DNA of 64,000 nucleotides from contig CP051232.1 of NCBI GenBank assembly GCA_017792445.1, positions 1,178,001 to 1,242,000 on the forward strand. The letters run 5' to 3'. Below, piece by piece: positions 19,877-28,902 of this stretch. Within the stretch, counting starts at the first letter, position 1; every line of letters begins with the position of its first letter. A model generated the notes under the pieces. That model was given only the letters and a program-made list of their open reading frames with translations, did not search any database and was not told the DNA's origin. Made by a program: the position numbers and the translations under genes. The stretch is from Maritimibacter sp. GTDB taxonomy: Bacteria > Pseudomonadota > Alphaproteobacteria > Rhodobacterales > Rhodobacteraceae.

Positions 19877-22465
19877 TTACTTCTCGGTCAGCTTCAGTTC
19901 GATCCGGCGGTTCTGGGCGCGCGCCTCTGGGCTGTCGCCTTCCGCGATGGGCTGCCACTCGCCGAAGCCCGTCGCGGCCAGCCGGTCGGGCGGGAAATCC
20001 AGATCGTCGATCATGAAGCGCACCACGGACAGCGCACGGGCCTGGCTAAGCTGCCAGTTGTCTTCCCAGCGCCCGCCACGCACGGCGGTGTCGTCCGTAT
20101 GCCCGTCGACCCGCAGCACCCAGTCGATCTGCGACGGGATCTGGTCGGCCACGTCGCGCAGGATCTCGACGACGCCCGCGATCTGTTCCTTGCCGGCGTC
20201 CGACAGTTCCGCGTCGCCCACCTGGAACAGCACTTCGGACGAGAACACGAAGCGGTCGCCCTGAATGCGGACGCCCTCGCGCCCCGACAGAAGCTGCGAC
20301 AGCAGGCCGAAGAATTCCGACCGGTAGCGTTCCAGTTCTTCCTTCTGGCGTTCCAGTTCCAGCCGCAGCGCTTCTTCCGCATCGGCGCGCAGGCGTTCCT
20401 GCTGCGCCGCGCGCGCCAGCGCCGCGTTCAACTGGGCGCCCAGCGCCTCGATCTGCACGTCGGACTGCGCATCCTCTTCGGCGGCAAGGTTCAGCATGGA
20501 TTGCAGCGTGGCGATCTGGCGGCGAAGCTCTCCCACCTGCTCGTTCAGCACCTGTATACGGCGCTGATCGGCTGCAGAGGCGGCCTCGGCCTCGCCCAGC
20601 TTGTCGTTGGCGGTGGCGAGCAGCAGGTCGTTGCGCTCCTGCTCTGTCAGTGCGGCCTCTGCGGCGCGCTCGGCCTGCCGCTGTGCGGCCAGCGCGGCGG
20701 CCAACTGGTTGCGCAGATCCTCTTCGCTGACCTCGGCAGAGCCGCGCAGCGACGTCAGTTCCGCCTGTGCGTTGTCAAGCGTAGCCTCGGCTTCGGCCTG
20801 CGCGGCCAAGGCGGCCTCCAGCCGTTCGGTCAGGTCGCTTTCCGCGGCACGGGCCGCTGCCAGAAGGGTCAGCGTCTCTTCCGCCTCGCGCCGCTTTTCC
20901 TCCAATGCCAAGGACATCGCGGTCAGTTCCGCGTCCGATTCCTCCAGCCGCGCACGCAGAGCTTCTGCCGCCGCCTGATCCGCCAGCCGCGCGGCCTCTT
21001 CTTCCGACAGCGCGGTTTCGACACCTTCAAGCTGTTCGCGAAGCTGCTCTGCCGCGGCCGCCTCTGCCAGCCGCTCGGCTTCCGCGTCGGTCAATTCGGC
21101 CTCGGCCGCGTTGAGACGCGCGCGCAGTTCGGCGGCGGCGGCTTCCTCTGCCAGCCGTGCTTTCTCCGCCTCGTCCAGATCGGACTCGGCCGTCTCGAAC
21201 CGCCGGCGCAGTTCCTCGAGCGCGGCCTGTTCCGCCAGCCGTGCCGCCTCGGCGTCGCTGAGTTGCGTCGCCATGTTCTCCATCGCGCGGCGCAGTTGCT
21301 CGACCTCGGCCAGACGCGCGATGCGGGCGGCGTCGGTTTCGCCGACCGTCTGTTCCAGCGCGGCAAGGCGGGCGCGCAGGGCCTCCGCCGCCGCCTGCTG
21401 CGCCAGTTGCTCGGCTTCGGCCTCGCTTAGTTCGGCCTGCGTGTCTTCCAGCTGATCGCGCAGCAGGGACGCCGTCTGTTCCGCGTCCGCCTCGCGTTGC
21501 GAAAGCTCGGCTTCCAGACGCACGATGCGCTCGGCCAATGTCTCGTTCTCTGCCGTCGCCGCCGCCGCCGCATCTTCTTCCGAAAGCAGCCGGTCTCGCA
21601 GCGCGGCCAGCTGCTCCAGTGTGGCCTGCTGGCTGTCGGTCGTCTCGGCCAGACTGGCGGTCAGCGCCACGATCTGCTCGCGCAGGCTGGCGGCCTCGTC
21701 CTGCGCCGTGGCCAGCGTCGAACGCTCTTCATCCAGCGCGGACTGCATCAGGGCCAGCCGGTCGTTCAGGTTGGCATTTTCGTTCCGGGCGCCTTCAAGC
21801 TGCGCCAGCGACCGGACCAGCGAGGCGTCGCGGTCGGACACCTTCTGTTCCAGTTCGGCCACCAGCGCTTCCAGCGCCTCGCGGCGGGCCGCGGCAAGGC
21901 GGGCGGCTTCGGTCTGTTCGTCGATCTCGTCGCGGGCCTGCGCAAGGGCCAGTTGCAACGCCTCCTGCTCCGATATCAGTTCCGCGTTCTCGCCCTGAAG
22001 CTCGGACAGGTCCGCGGCCAGCGCCTCGCCCTCGGCAAGCGCCTCGTCGCGCTGCGCAAGCAGACTGGCGACCTGTTCCTCGAACGAGGCGATCCGCGCG
22101 GCGCGGGCCTCCAGTTCTTCGGTCTGGCCTGCGATTTCGGATTGCAGTTCTGCGATCAGCGACGCCTGCGCCTCGCCCTGCGCGCGGGCATCTGCCAACG
22201 TCGCATTGAGAGTGCTCAATTCACCTTCCAGCGCCTCGCTGCGGCGCTCTTCGACGCCCAAGGCGCGGGCCAGCACATTGACCTCGGTGGCCAGCGCGTC
22301 AAGTTCGTCTTCCTGTCCGTGGATCTGTTCCTGCAGGACGAACTGCACGACCATGAAGATGGTCAGCACGAACATCAGCACCAGCAGCAAACCCGTCATC
22401 GCGTCGACGAAGCCGGGCCAGATGTTGCCCGACATGCGGTTGACGGATCGGCGGCTCAGGGGCAT
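19877..22465 (-). CDS. MotB/OmpA-like inner-membrane protein with very long coiled coil
   Basis: 862 residues. A short basic N-terminus leads into PGFVDAMTGLLLVLMF, one membrane segment (about 22-43) with Asp 21 in the place of the proton-carrying aspartate of MotB and TolR. Residues 44 to about 725 are almost continuous coiled coil rich in A, E, L, R and Q, with six 28-residue repeats at 346-513. Residues 731-862 are an OmpA-type peptidoglycan-binding domain (DGHTDDTAVRGGRW, LSQARALSVVRFM, GFGEWQP, ARAQNRRIELKL). It should sit in the inner membrane with the coil and OmpA domain in the periplasm, powered with the MotA/TolQ-like partner encoded four bases upstream. The function is not known; it is conserved in this bacterial group. 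Confidence 0.85.
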   Translation of the reverse strand: MPLSRRSVNRMSGNIWPGFVDAMTGLLLVLMFVLTIFMVVQFVLQEQIHGQEDELDALATEVNVLARALGVEERRSEALEGELSTLNATLADARAQGEAQASLIAELQSEIAGQTEELEARAARIASFEEQVASLLAQRDEALAEGEALAADLSELQGENAELISEQEALQLALAQARDEIDEQTEAARLAAARREALEALVAELEQKVSDRDASLVRSLAQLEGARNENANLNDRLALMQSALDEERSTLATAQDEAASLREQIVALTASLAETTDSQQATLEQLAALRDRLLSEEDAAAAATAENETLAERIVRLEAELSQREADAEQTASLLRDQLEDTQAELSEAEAEQLAQQAAAEALRARLAALEQTVGETDAARIARLAEVEQLRRAMENMATQLSDAEAARLAEQAALEELRRRFETAESDLDEAEKARLAEEAAAAELRARLNAAEAELTDAEAERLAEAAAAEQLREQLEGVETALSEEEAARLADQAAAEALRARLEESDAELTAMSLALEEKRREAEETLTLLAAARAAESDLTERLEAALAAQAEAEATLDNAQAELTSLRGSAEVSEEDLRNQLAAALAAQRQAERAAEAALTEQERNDLLLATANDKLGEAEAASAADQRRIQVLNEQVGELRRQIATLQSMLNLAAEEDAQSDVQIEALGAQLNAALARAAQQERLRADAEEALRLELERQKEELERYRSEFFGLLSQLLSGREGVRIQGDRFVFSSEVLFQVGDAELSDAGKEQIAGVVEILRDVADQIPSQIDWVLRVDGHTDDTAVRGGRWEDNWQLSQARALSVVRFMIDDLDFPPDRLAATGFGEWQPIAEGDSPEARAQNRRIELKLTEK
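20927..21430 (-). repeat. Six tandem 28-residue (84-base) coiled-coil repeats
   Basis: Residues 346-513 of the OmpA-domain protein fall into six consecutive units of exactly 28 residues, starting at 346, 374, 402, 430, 458 and 486. The common pattern is L(S/T/D)(D/E)AEAARLAE.AA.E.LR.R; four of the six are close matches and the second is divergent. Each unit equals four heptads. The DNA repeats are diverged, so the array is old rather than recently amplified. Confidence 0.85.
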
Positions 22466-22469
22466 CGGC

Positions 22470-23651
22470 CTAGCCCTCGGTCGCCGCGCGAGTCAGTTCT
22501 CGGACGGCCTCGGTCAGCGCGGCGATGTCCGACCGCAGGTTCACGGTCGATTCCTGCCGGCCGGCGGACATTTCCTCGAGAATGCGCAGCAATTGCACGT
22601 CGATCGACCGCAGGCGCATCCGGCTTTCGGCGTCCATGCCGCCGCCACCGCCCTGCGACGCCTGCTGGTCCAGCACCTCGACCAGCCTCTGTTGTCCATC
22701 GACCACGCGTTCCAGCATACGGCCGCTCGAATCCTCGCGGTCCAGCTGCGAGGCGACCCGCTCAAGACTTTCCGAAAGCGAGCCCAGCCTTTGATCGACC
22801 TGACTGCGGGCAATGTCGGACTGCGCGATGATGTCGCGCAGGCCTTCCATCTGGGTATCCATATGTTCGAGCACCGCGATCACCGCGTCCTGCTCGGTCG
22901 TCGCTTCGGCGTCGCCGGACGAGATGCCAAGCCGGGTGATGGTCGACACCCATTCTTCCAGCTCGCGGTAAAAGCGGTTCTGCCCGTGACCGGCGAACAA
23001 TTCCAGCAGACCGACGACCAGCGAGCCCGCAAGACCCAGCAGCGAGGACGAGAAGGCGACGCCCATGCCGCCCAGCTGCGCCTCGAGCCCGGTCATCAGG
23101 CGGTTGAACACTTCTAGCCCGGATTCGTTGCTTGTCGGCGCGAGCGAGCGGATCGTGTCGACGACCGCGGGCACCGTCGTGGCGAGGCCGAAGAAAGTGC
23201 CGAGCAGGCCGAGGAACACCAGGAGATTGGTGATATAGCGCGTGATGTCGCGGATTTCGTCGATGCGGGTGGCGACCGAGTCGAGGATCGACCGCGACGA
23301 GGCCGCGCTGATCTGCATCCGGGTGTCGCGCCGCCGTAGCAGCGCCGCCAGCGGCGCCAGCAGACGTGGGGCGTGGCCTGAACGAACCTCGGGGTCGCCG
23401 CCTGCGAAGCCGACGATCCAGTTCACCGACCTGACAAGCTGAAACACCTGCGCGAAACACGCGACGATCCCGATGAAGAACACCAGCGCGATGAAACCGT
23501 TCAGGTAGAGGTTGGCCAGAAAAACCGACTCGACCCGCGGAAAGGCGAGATAGGCCCCGAATGCGACGAGGCCCAAGACGATCACCATCAAGACGATCTG
23601 CCGGATCGGCTGTGAAAAATACGGCGCGGCCTCGCGCTCCGTCTGCACCAT
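22470..23651 (-). CDS. MotA/TolQ/ExbB-like proton channel subunit
   Basis: 393 residues with four likely membrane segments (about 17-37, 46-71, 139-163 and 194-220). The last two carry FLGLLGTFFGLATTVP and GMGVAFSSSLLGLAGSLVVG, the segment 3/4 signatures of the MotA/TolQ/ExbB family that line the proton path. A cytoplasmic tail (221-393) is helical, glutamine-rich and interrupted by a five-glycine run. It is the first gene of a two-gene operon, four bases before its OmpA-domain partner, so both are made together. By family knowledge it should form a pentamer around a dimer of the partner and convert ion flow into movement. No flagellar, Tol or TonB gene is adjacent, so it is neither a flagellar stator nor the Tol pump. 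Confidence 0.87.
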   Translation of the reverse strand: MVQTEREAAPYFSQPIRQIVLMVIVLGLVAFGAYLAFPRVESVFLANLYLNGFIALVFFIGIVACFAQVFQLVRSVNWIVGFAGGDPEVRSGHAPRLLAPLAALLRRRDTRMQISAASSRSILDSVATRIDEIRDITRYITNLLVFLGLLGTFFGLATTVPAVVDTIRSLAPTSNESGLEVFNRLMTGLEAQLGGMGVAFSSSLLGLAGSLVVGLLELFAGHGQNRFYRELEEWVSTITRLGISSGDAEATTEQDAVIAVLEHMDTQMEGLRDIIAQSDIARSQVDQRLGSLSESLERVASQLDREDSSGRMLERVVDGQQRLVEVLDQQASQGGGGGMDAESRMRLRSIDVQLLRILEEMSAGRQESTVNLRSDIAALTEAVRELTRAATEG

Positions 23652-23741
23652 TTGGGGCGTTTCCCGGGAATGCCTTTTGTCGGAACGATATTGGGGATTG
23701 TCCCGAGTGCCAACACCTGTGGCGGGATTAAAGCACTCTAA

Positions 23742-24287
23742 TCAGGCGGATTCCGCCAAGGTGCGGACCCTTTGCGACAGCCAGAGCAGATCCGCGTCCT
23801 CGATACCCAGTTCCTGCAGGTGCGATTGGGTGTTGTAGAGGTACTCGGTGTTCGGTCCGCGCCCGCCAACCGCCGAGGAAATCACCTCGGCCTGCCGCTC
23901 CAAAGTCAGGCCGCCGCAGTACTGTACGTGATCGGTGTCGACGACGTAGACGACCGCCTCGACCTCTTCGCCATCCGCAAGCTGCAGGGGCAGCATCCGT
24001 TCGACATAGGCCGACGAGATCAGTTCGCGTTCGCGCAGGTAGTCCAGCGTCTGTTCGCGGTGCAGATCGGGCACGCGGAAGCCAAGCCCGTGGCATTCCG
24101 CATCGTCATGCGGGTCCAGCGCCAGCACAAGGCCCGGGTGTTCGGGCGTGCCGCGATGATGGATCGACCACATGCAGAAGGTGCGGGCATAGCCCCTGAG
24201 CGTGGCCAGTTCCCGGCGGTCGTGTTCAAAACCCGGGTTCCACATCAGCGAGCCGTAGCCGAAGACCCACAGCGGTGCGTCAGTCAT
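23742..24287 (-). CDS. ChaC-like gamma-glutamylcyclotransferase (copy 2)
   Basis: A compact 181-residue ChaC protein: VFGYGSLMWNPGF at the N-terminus, HRGTPEHPGL, YLRERELIS with the likely catalytic glutamate, and NTEYLYNTQSHLQELGIED near the end. It lacks the 65-residue extension of the copy at 1701-2432, and the two differ widely in sequence, so they are old paralogues or one was acquired separately. The start at 24287 follows AAAGGG; a further ATG at 24323 adds a basic leader unlike the family. It is divergent from the DUF2125 gene. Confidence 0.87.
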   Translation of the reverse strand: MTDAPLWVFGYGSLMWNPGFEHDRRELATLRGYARTFCMWSIHHRGTPEHPGLVLALDPHDDAECHGLGFRVPDLHREQTLDYLRERELISSAYVERMLPLQLADGEEVEAVVYVVDTDHVQYCGGLTLERQAEVISSAVGGRGPNTEYLYNTQSHLQELGIEDADLLWLSQRVRTLAESA

Positions 24288-24352
24288 GTCGTTTGCCCTT
24301 TTGCATCCGCGCCTTATAAACACGGCCGGGCAGGCAGGGCAAAGGGGTCGGC

Positions 24353-25141
24353 ATGCGCTCTTTCTTTATCGGCGTCTTCGCCATCTTCGTGGCGGCCATC
24401 CTTTGGTCCGGCTGGTGGTGGTATGGCTCGACAGTCGAGGAGCGCACGATCGCGGCGTGGATCGGCCGGACCGATGGCGCCAGCGCCCGGGTGGTGTCGA
24501 CGTCGGGCTATCCGAACCGCTTCGACACCACGGTGACCGGCCCCGAGCTGAAGGGCGACCGGATGGACTGGTCGGCGGAGTTCATGCAGATCCTGCGGCT
24601 GTCCTACCGCGCCGGGCGCTATATCCTTGTTTTCGACACGACGCAGCGGATCGACACCGGCGTTCAGGTGATGACGCTGACGGCCGAGCAGGCGCGCGCC
24701 AGTGTCGCCCGGGATCGGGGCACGCTGCGGTCGAGCTTCGTGATCGACGCGCCGTCGCTGGCGTCTTCGGCCGGCTGGACCGCGACCGCCAACACGATGC
24801 TTTTCGCCACGCGCCCCGACAGCGGCGGAACAGAGGTCGGTCTGGACCTTCGGACGCTGGAATTCGGCGGCGTCACTTCGGATGTGCATCTGCAGGGCGT
24901 GGTGAAGGAAGGCGCGGATGGTCAGCCAAGCGGCGAGCTTTTGCTGAAGGTCGGCCACTGGCCGTCGTTCCTGGCGCTACTGCGGGCGCTTGAAGCCGTC
25001 ACGCCGGATCAGTTCGACCTGCTGTCGCAGCCGACTGAAGAACGTGTGCAGATGACGGTCATCCTGACCAATGGCAGGGTCAGCCTTGGCGGCGTCGACA
25101 TCGGGCCGCTGCCGATCATGCCGCTGCCCCTGCCCTACTGA
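24353..25141 (+). CDS. DUF2125 protein, exported or membrane-anchored
   Basis: 262 residues. The N-terminus has one hydrophobic segment (about 4-24, MRSFFIGVFAIFVAAILW) and the rest looks periplasmic: a long run of beta strands with YPNRFDTTVTGPEL and a C-terminus of ILTNGRVSLGGVDIGPLP, the DUF2125 signature. The family is widespread in Rhodobacterales and its role is unknown. The domain resembles AsmA-like lipid-transfer beta structures in pattern only, which I would not press. It converges with the extensin gene, 18 bases apart. Confidence 0.8.
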   Translation: MRSFFIGVFAIFVAAILWSGWWWYGSTVEERTIAAWIGRTDGASARVVSTSGYPNRFDTTVTGPELKGDRMDWSAEFMQILRLSYRAGRYILVFDTTQRIDTGVQVMTLTAEQARASVARDRGTLRSSFVIDAPSLASSAGWTATANTMLFATRPDSGGTEVGLDLRTLEFGGVTSDVHLQGVVKEGADGQPSGELLLKVGHWPSFLALLRALEAVTPDQFDLLSQPTEERVQMTVILTNGRVSLGGVDIGPLPIMPLPLPY

Positions 25142-25159
25142 CCGGATCGGCCGCCAGCC

Positions 25160-26464
25160 TCAGCGGCAGTAGGGGCCGTATCCGTGCTTCGCAACGTCGA
25201 GGTGGAAGTGGTCCTGGTGCTGGGCATCGGAGCGCGGGCCAAGAACGGTGCCGAAAGTGCCGCAGGCGCGGGCGTGGATGGTTTGCAGGATCGGTCCGGC
25301 AACCTTGTCGCGCCAGCCGGCCAGCACCGTATGCACAGTGCCGTCCTTCAGGATCAGCGCCGAGATGTCGATGGCTTTGCCACGCCCATGCTCGGACACC
25401 GGAGCACCCGGAACGTGGTTCCGCGTCCGGCAGGTGTAGCTTCCGGCAACGCGCAGCGCGGCGATCCCGCCGCCGGTCTTGCCCACCGTCGGGATCACGG
25501 TGTTGGTGACCCAGCTGCGCAGCGCGACCGCGGTTTCGCAGCTGATCGTGGCAGGGGTCGTCAGGGCGACACCGTCGACGGCGGTGATCCGCACCGGGTT
25601 CTGCAACCCGCACCCTTGCAGCTTGGCGGGGATCGCCGGGATCGCCTGCCCCCGGATCGCCGGATCGCCGCAGACCGAGCCTTCGGTCGGGTATTTGGAT
25701 TTGTTGGGCGCGCGGAAGATCGTGGCCAACAGCCCCTTCGGACGGCCCGGAGGCGCGGTCGGCGCGGGCGTGACGACGGGTGCCGCGGCTGTCGTCACGA
25801 CTTCGGCCGGGGCCTCGGGTTCTGGCGCGCGAACGACGACGCGCGGACGGGGGACCGGGATCGGCGACAGGATCAGGCCGCGGTTCACCACGGCGATTTC
25901 GGCGTCGGCCTCGGGCGTTTCGGCCTCGTCACTTGCGTCCGCCTCGGGCAGAAGCTCTGCCGGGACAAGGTCCGCGGGCCGAAGCATCGGCAGGCGGGAC
26001 GAAACCCCGGCGACCACGGGGGTGTCATCGGCTGCCGCGTCCTCGGACGAAGTGTCGGCGACGACGGTTTCATCTTCGACGGGCGTCGCGTCGGTTTCGA
26101 CCTCGGCGACAACCGGCGCCTCCGAGTCGGTCTCGACCTCGGGCTCTGCCGCTTCGGCGGCGATGGCGGCGACGTCCGCGTCACTCAGGTCTTCAGAGGC
26201 ATCGCCTTCCGCGAAGGGAACCGGCACCTCGACCTCTGCCAGATCGGCCTCTGCCGTGGGCAGCGGATCTTCGCCCATCGGAGTGGCTTCGGCTGTTTCC
26301 GCGACCAGATCTGTGGGCCGGCGCACCGGAAGCACGGCGGCCAACAGCGCGCCTTCCGGGTCCGGGCGCGTCTCGGGCAGCATCGAAACGGCGGGCGCTT
26401 CGGCCATCGCCGGAACCGCGCCAGCGGCCAGAACCATGGGTAAGATCAGGTAACGGAAGTTCAT
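25160..26464 (-). CDS. Extensin-family periplasmic protein, possible LAS-type metallopeptidase
   Basis: 434 residues: a signal peptide (1-21, ending AMA), a long acidic and proline-rich linker (about 25-245), and the extensin-like C-terminal domain (250-434). That domain has six cysteines (265, 285, 309, 345, 401, 433), suitable for three disulfides. It also has SEHGRGKAIDI (His 359, Asp 366) and DHFHLD (His 419, His 421), the metal-binding pattern SxHxxGxAxD plus HxH seen in M15/VanY-type D,D-peptidases. A role in trimming peptidoglycan cross-bridges is therefore likely, though unproven for this family. The start overlaps the tyrC stop by four bases. Confidence 0.85.
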   Translation of the reverse strand: MNFRYLILPMVLAAGAVPAMAEAPAVSMLPETRPDPEGALLAAVLPVRRPTDLVAETAEATPMGEDPLPTAEADLAEVEVPVPFAEGDASEDLSDADVAAIAAEAAEPEVETDSEAPVVAEVETDATPVEDETVVADTSSEDAAADDTPVVAGVSSRLPMLRPADLVPAELLPEADASDEAETPEADAEIAVVNRGLILSPIPVPRPRVVVRAPEPEAPAEVVTTAAAPVVTPAPTAPPGRPKGLLATIFRAPNKSKYPTEGSVCGDPAIRGQAIPAIPAKLQGCGLQNPVRITAVDGVALTTPATISCETAVALRSWVTNTVIPTVGKTGGGIAALRVAGSYTCRTRNHVPGAPVSEHGRGKAIDISALILKDGTVHTVLAGWRDKVAGPILQTIHARACGTFGTVLGPRSDAQHQDHFHLDVAKHGYGPYCR

Positions 26465-27381
26465 TTCCGGCTCGTTCCTCTGCCGAAGTCGGGCGCTTCG
26501 GTGTCCTGCCCCGCTTCGATGATCCCGCGTCGGATCGCGCGGGTGCGTGTAAAGTAATCGAACAGTTGCTCGCCGTCACCCGTCCGGATCGCGCGCTGCA
26601 AGGCGAACAGCTCTTCCGTGAACCGGCCGAGGATTTCCAGCGTCGCCTCCTTGTTGGTCAGGAACACGTCCCGCCACATCGTCGGGTCCGACGCGGCGAT
26701 CCGGGTGAAGTCCCGGAAACCTGCCGCAGAATACTTGATAACCTCTGAATCCGTGACACGTCGCAGGTCATCCGCCACGCCGACCATTGTGTAGGCGATC
26801 AGGTGCGGGGTGTGGCTTGTGACCGCGAGAACAAGGTCGTGGTGGTCCGCGTCCATCTCTTCGACGTTGGCGCCCATCCCTTCCCACAGTGTCCGCAGCT
26901 TCGCGACAGCATCGGCATCACAGCCCGCATCGGTGATCAGAAGGCACCAGCGGTTCTCGAACAAAGTCGCGAAACCGGCGTGTGGGCCGGAGTGCTCGGT
27001 CCCCGCCAAAGGGTGACCGGGCACGAAATGGACGCTTTCGGGCAGATGCGGCGCCACCGCTTCGACCACGTTTTTCTTGACCGAGCCGACATCGGTAACC
27101 GTCGCACCCGGCTTCAGGTGCGGGGCGATCTCGGCAGCCAGCGGCCCCATCGCGCCAACCGGCACGGCCAGCACGATGAGATCGGCGTCCTTCACAGCCT
27201 CGGCGGCGGTTTCCGTCACGCGGTCGCACAGGCCCAGCCCGACAGCCACGTCGCGGGTCTCTTTCGAGCGGGCGGTGCCCACGACCTCACCCGCAAGACC
27301 GTGCGCCTTCATGGCAAGACCCATCGACCCCGCGATCAAACCCAGACCGATCAGGGCAACCCGTTCGTAGACCTGACTCAT
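26461..27381 (-). CDS. tyrC: Prephenate/arogenate dehydrogenase
   Basis: Oxidative decarboxylation of prephenate or arogenate in tyrosine synthesis. 306 residues with the NAD(P) motif [13 protein letters not shown] at the N-terminus, [19 protein letters not shown], the catalytic histidines in [16 protein letters not shown], and [12 protein letters not shown]. All match the TyrA/TyrC dehydrogenase domain; no chorismate mutase domain is fused. The start at 27381 overlaps the end of hisC by four bases, and the stop overlaps the extensin gene by four, giving a tightly coupled hisC–tyrC–extensin operon. HisC-type enzymes can also act on aromatic keto acids, so the pairing makes metabolic sense. 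Cyclohexadienyl specificity cannot be decided by eye. Confidence 0.93.
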   Translation of the reverse strand: MSQVYERVALIGLGLIAGSMGLAMKAHGLAGEVVGTARSKETRDVAVGLGLCDRVTETAAEAVKDADLIVLAVPVGAMGPLAAEIAPHLKPGATVTDVGSVKKNVVEAVAPHLPESVHFVPGHPLAGTEHSGPHAGFATLFENRWCLLITDAGCDADAVAKLRTLWEGMGANVEEMDADHHDLVLAVTSHTPHLIAYTMVGVADDLRRVTDSEVIKYSAAGFRDFTRIAASDPTMWRDVFLTNKEATLEILGRFTEELFALQRAIRTGDGEQLFDYFTRTRAIRRGIIEAGQDTEAPDFGRGTSRK

Positions 27382-28478
27382 ACGCCGGCTCCCTCGGTCC
27401 GTGCCTCCATGAAACCGCCGATGACATGCGCCACCCGGCGGCACGAGGCCTCGTCGCCGACAGTGATCCGCAGGCAGTCGGGGAAGCCGTAGCCCCCCAC
27501 GCGCCGCACAAGGATACCGGCCTCTTTCAGCGCGGCGTCACAGGCGCCTGCCTCGTCCTCGGAGGAGAACCGAGCGAGGATGAAGTTGGCATGCGCCGGG
27601 TCCGAGGGCACGCCCTTGGCGGCCAGAGCCTCGGCCAGCCATGTCCGCAGACGGGTGTTCTCGGACAGGCACTTTTCGACGAAGGTGCGGTCGCGCACGG
27701 CGGCTTCGGCGGCAGCCAGCGCCGGGACCGACAGGTTGAACGGACCGCGGATGCGGTTCATCACGTCGATCACCTCGCGGTGGGCATAGCCCCAGCCGAC
27801 CCGAAGCCCCCCCAGCCCGTAGGCCTTGGAGAAGGTCCGCAGCATCACGACGTTCGGCTTCGCATCCACCAGCGACACGCCGCCGTCATAACCCCGCGCG
27901 AATTCGGCATAGGCGCTGTCTATCACCAGCATCGCGGTGTCCGGCACGCCATCGGCCAGCCGCGCCAGTTCCGCGTCGGTCAGGATGGTCGAGGTCGGGT
28001 TGCCCGGATTGGTGATGAAGACCAGCCGCGTCTGCGGAGTGCAGGCCGACAGCACCGCGTCGACGTCCACCCGCCGCTCGCGCTCGGGAGCGACGACCGG
28101 AGTCGCCCCGGCGGCGCGGGCGGAAATCTTGTACATCGAGAAACCGTGCTCGGTGTAGATCACCTCGTCTCCCGGACCGGCATAGCACTGGCACAGGAAG
28201 TGGATGATCTCGTCCGATCCGACGCCGCAGATGATGCGGTCGGGGTCCAGCCCGTGGACCTCGCCGATCGCCGCGCGCAGGCTGGCGTGATCGGTGGACG
28301 GATATCGATGCATCAGGTGCGCGGACCGCTTCAGCGCTTCCATCGCCTTCGGGCTGGGGCCAAAGGGGTTTTCGTTCGACGACAGCTTCACGACGTCTTC
28401 GCGGCCCTCGATCGAGGACTGGCCGCTGACGTAAAGCTTGATGTCCATGATGCCGGGTTGTGGCTGAATGCCGGTCAT
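27378..28478 (-). CDS. hisC: Histidinol-phosphate aminotransferase
   Basis: Fold-type I PLP aminotransferase, 366 residues, acting on histidinol phosphate and probably also on aromatic keto acids. It has [12 protein letters not shown] near the N-terminus, [11 protein letters not shown], the PLP aspartate in VIDSAYAEF, the Schiff-base lysine at 218 in [16 protein letters not shown], and a C-terminal LRITVGD. The first gene of the hisC–tyrC–extensin operon, with no other histidine gene near, it is likely dedicated at least partly to aromatic amino acids. Confidence 0.94.
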   Translation of the reverse strand: MTGIQPQPGIMDIKLYVSGQSSIEGREDVVKLSSNENPFGPSPKAMEALKRSAHLMHRYPSTDHASLRAAIGEVHGLDPDRIICGVGSDEIIHFLCQCYAGPGDEVIYTEHGFSMYKISARAAGATPVVAPERERRVDVDAVLSACTPQTRLVFITNPGNPTSTILTDAELARLADGVPDTAMLVIDSAYAEFARGYDGGVSLVDAKPNVVMLRTFSKAYGLGGLRVGWGYAHREVIDVMNRIRGPFNLSVPALAAAEAAVRDRTFVEKCLSENTRLRTWLAEALAAKGVPSDPAHANFILARFSSEDEAGACDAALKEAGILVRRVGGYGFPDCLRITVGDEASCRRVAHVIGGFMEARTEGAGV

Positions 28479-28677
28479 TTTCGCGGTCTCCTTCAGCGGT
28501 CGTCATAGCCGCCCGGTTGCGGCGGCGCCAGCGTCAATCCGGCGCGGCGGATTGTCCGGTGGAAGCAAAAGCTTGGCCGCCCGCCGCCAGACCGCCGGCA
28601 GGGTCTTGCGCCCGATGATGACGGCGCCGCACTCGCCGCCGCGATACGACGCGAAATTGCCGGAGATGCAACCCGGC

Positions 28678-28902
28678 CTAGCCCGGCTGCTTCATCACGG
28701 TGACCTTGTAGGGCGCGCCGGTGCGGTCGTAGGTCGTCCATTCCCCGACCTGCGCGCCCATGTCGAAATGCCCCGACCGCATCAGCGTGCCGTCTTTTCG
28801 GAAGAACTCGAAATAGCCGTGCTCGCGTCCGTCCTTCCGATGCCCCCGGACCCAAAGCGATCCGTCGCGGTGCAGCTTCTCGAACGGACCGTCGTCGGTC
28901 AT
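28678..28902 (-). CDS. Small MORN/YwqK-type repeat protein
   Basis: 74 residues made almost entirely of MORN/YwqK-like repeats: GSLWVRGHRKDGREHGYFEF, FRKDGTLMRSGHFDMGAQVG, EWTTYDRTGAP. It is soluble, with no signal peptide. Databases often label such proteins antitoxin components, but no toxin is adjacent. The start overlaps the plsY stop by four bases, so it is translated from the plsY message. A role at the membrane with PlsY is possible but only suggested by the coupling. Confidence 0.75.
   Translation of the reverse strand: MTDDGPFEKLHRDGSLWVRGHRKDGREHGYFEFFRKDGTLMRSGHFDMGAQVGEWTTYDRTGAPYKVTVMKQPG

Noticed and set aside
19877-23651. Zorya anti-phage defence system
   Set aside because: The two motor proteins resemble ZorA/ZorB, but no ZorC, ZorD or ZorE is adjacent, the long coil is on the OmpA-domain subunit, and the surroundings are core genes rather than a defence island.
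28678-28902. Toxin–antitoxin system
   Set aside because: YwqK-like proteins are often labelled antitoxin, but there is no toxin gene beside it; it is coupled to plsY.
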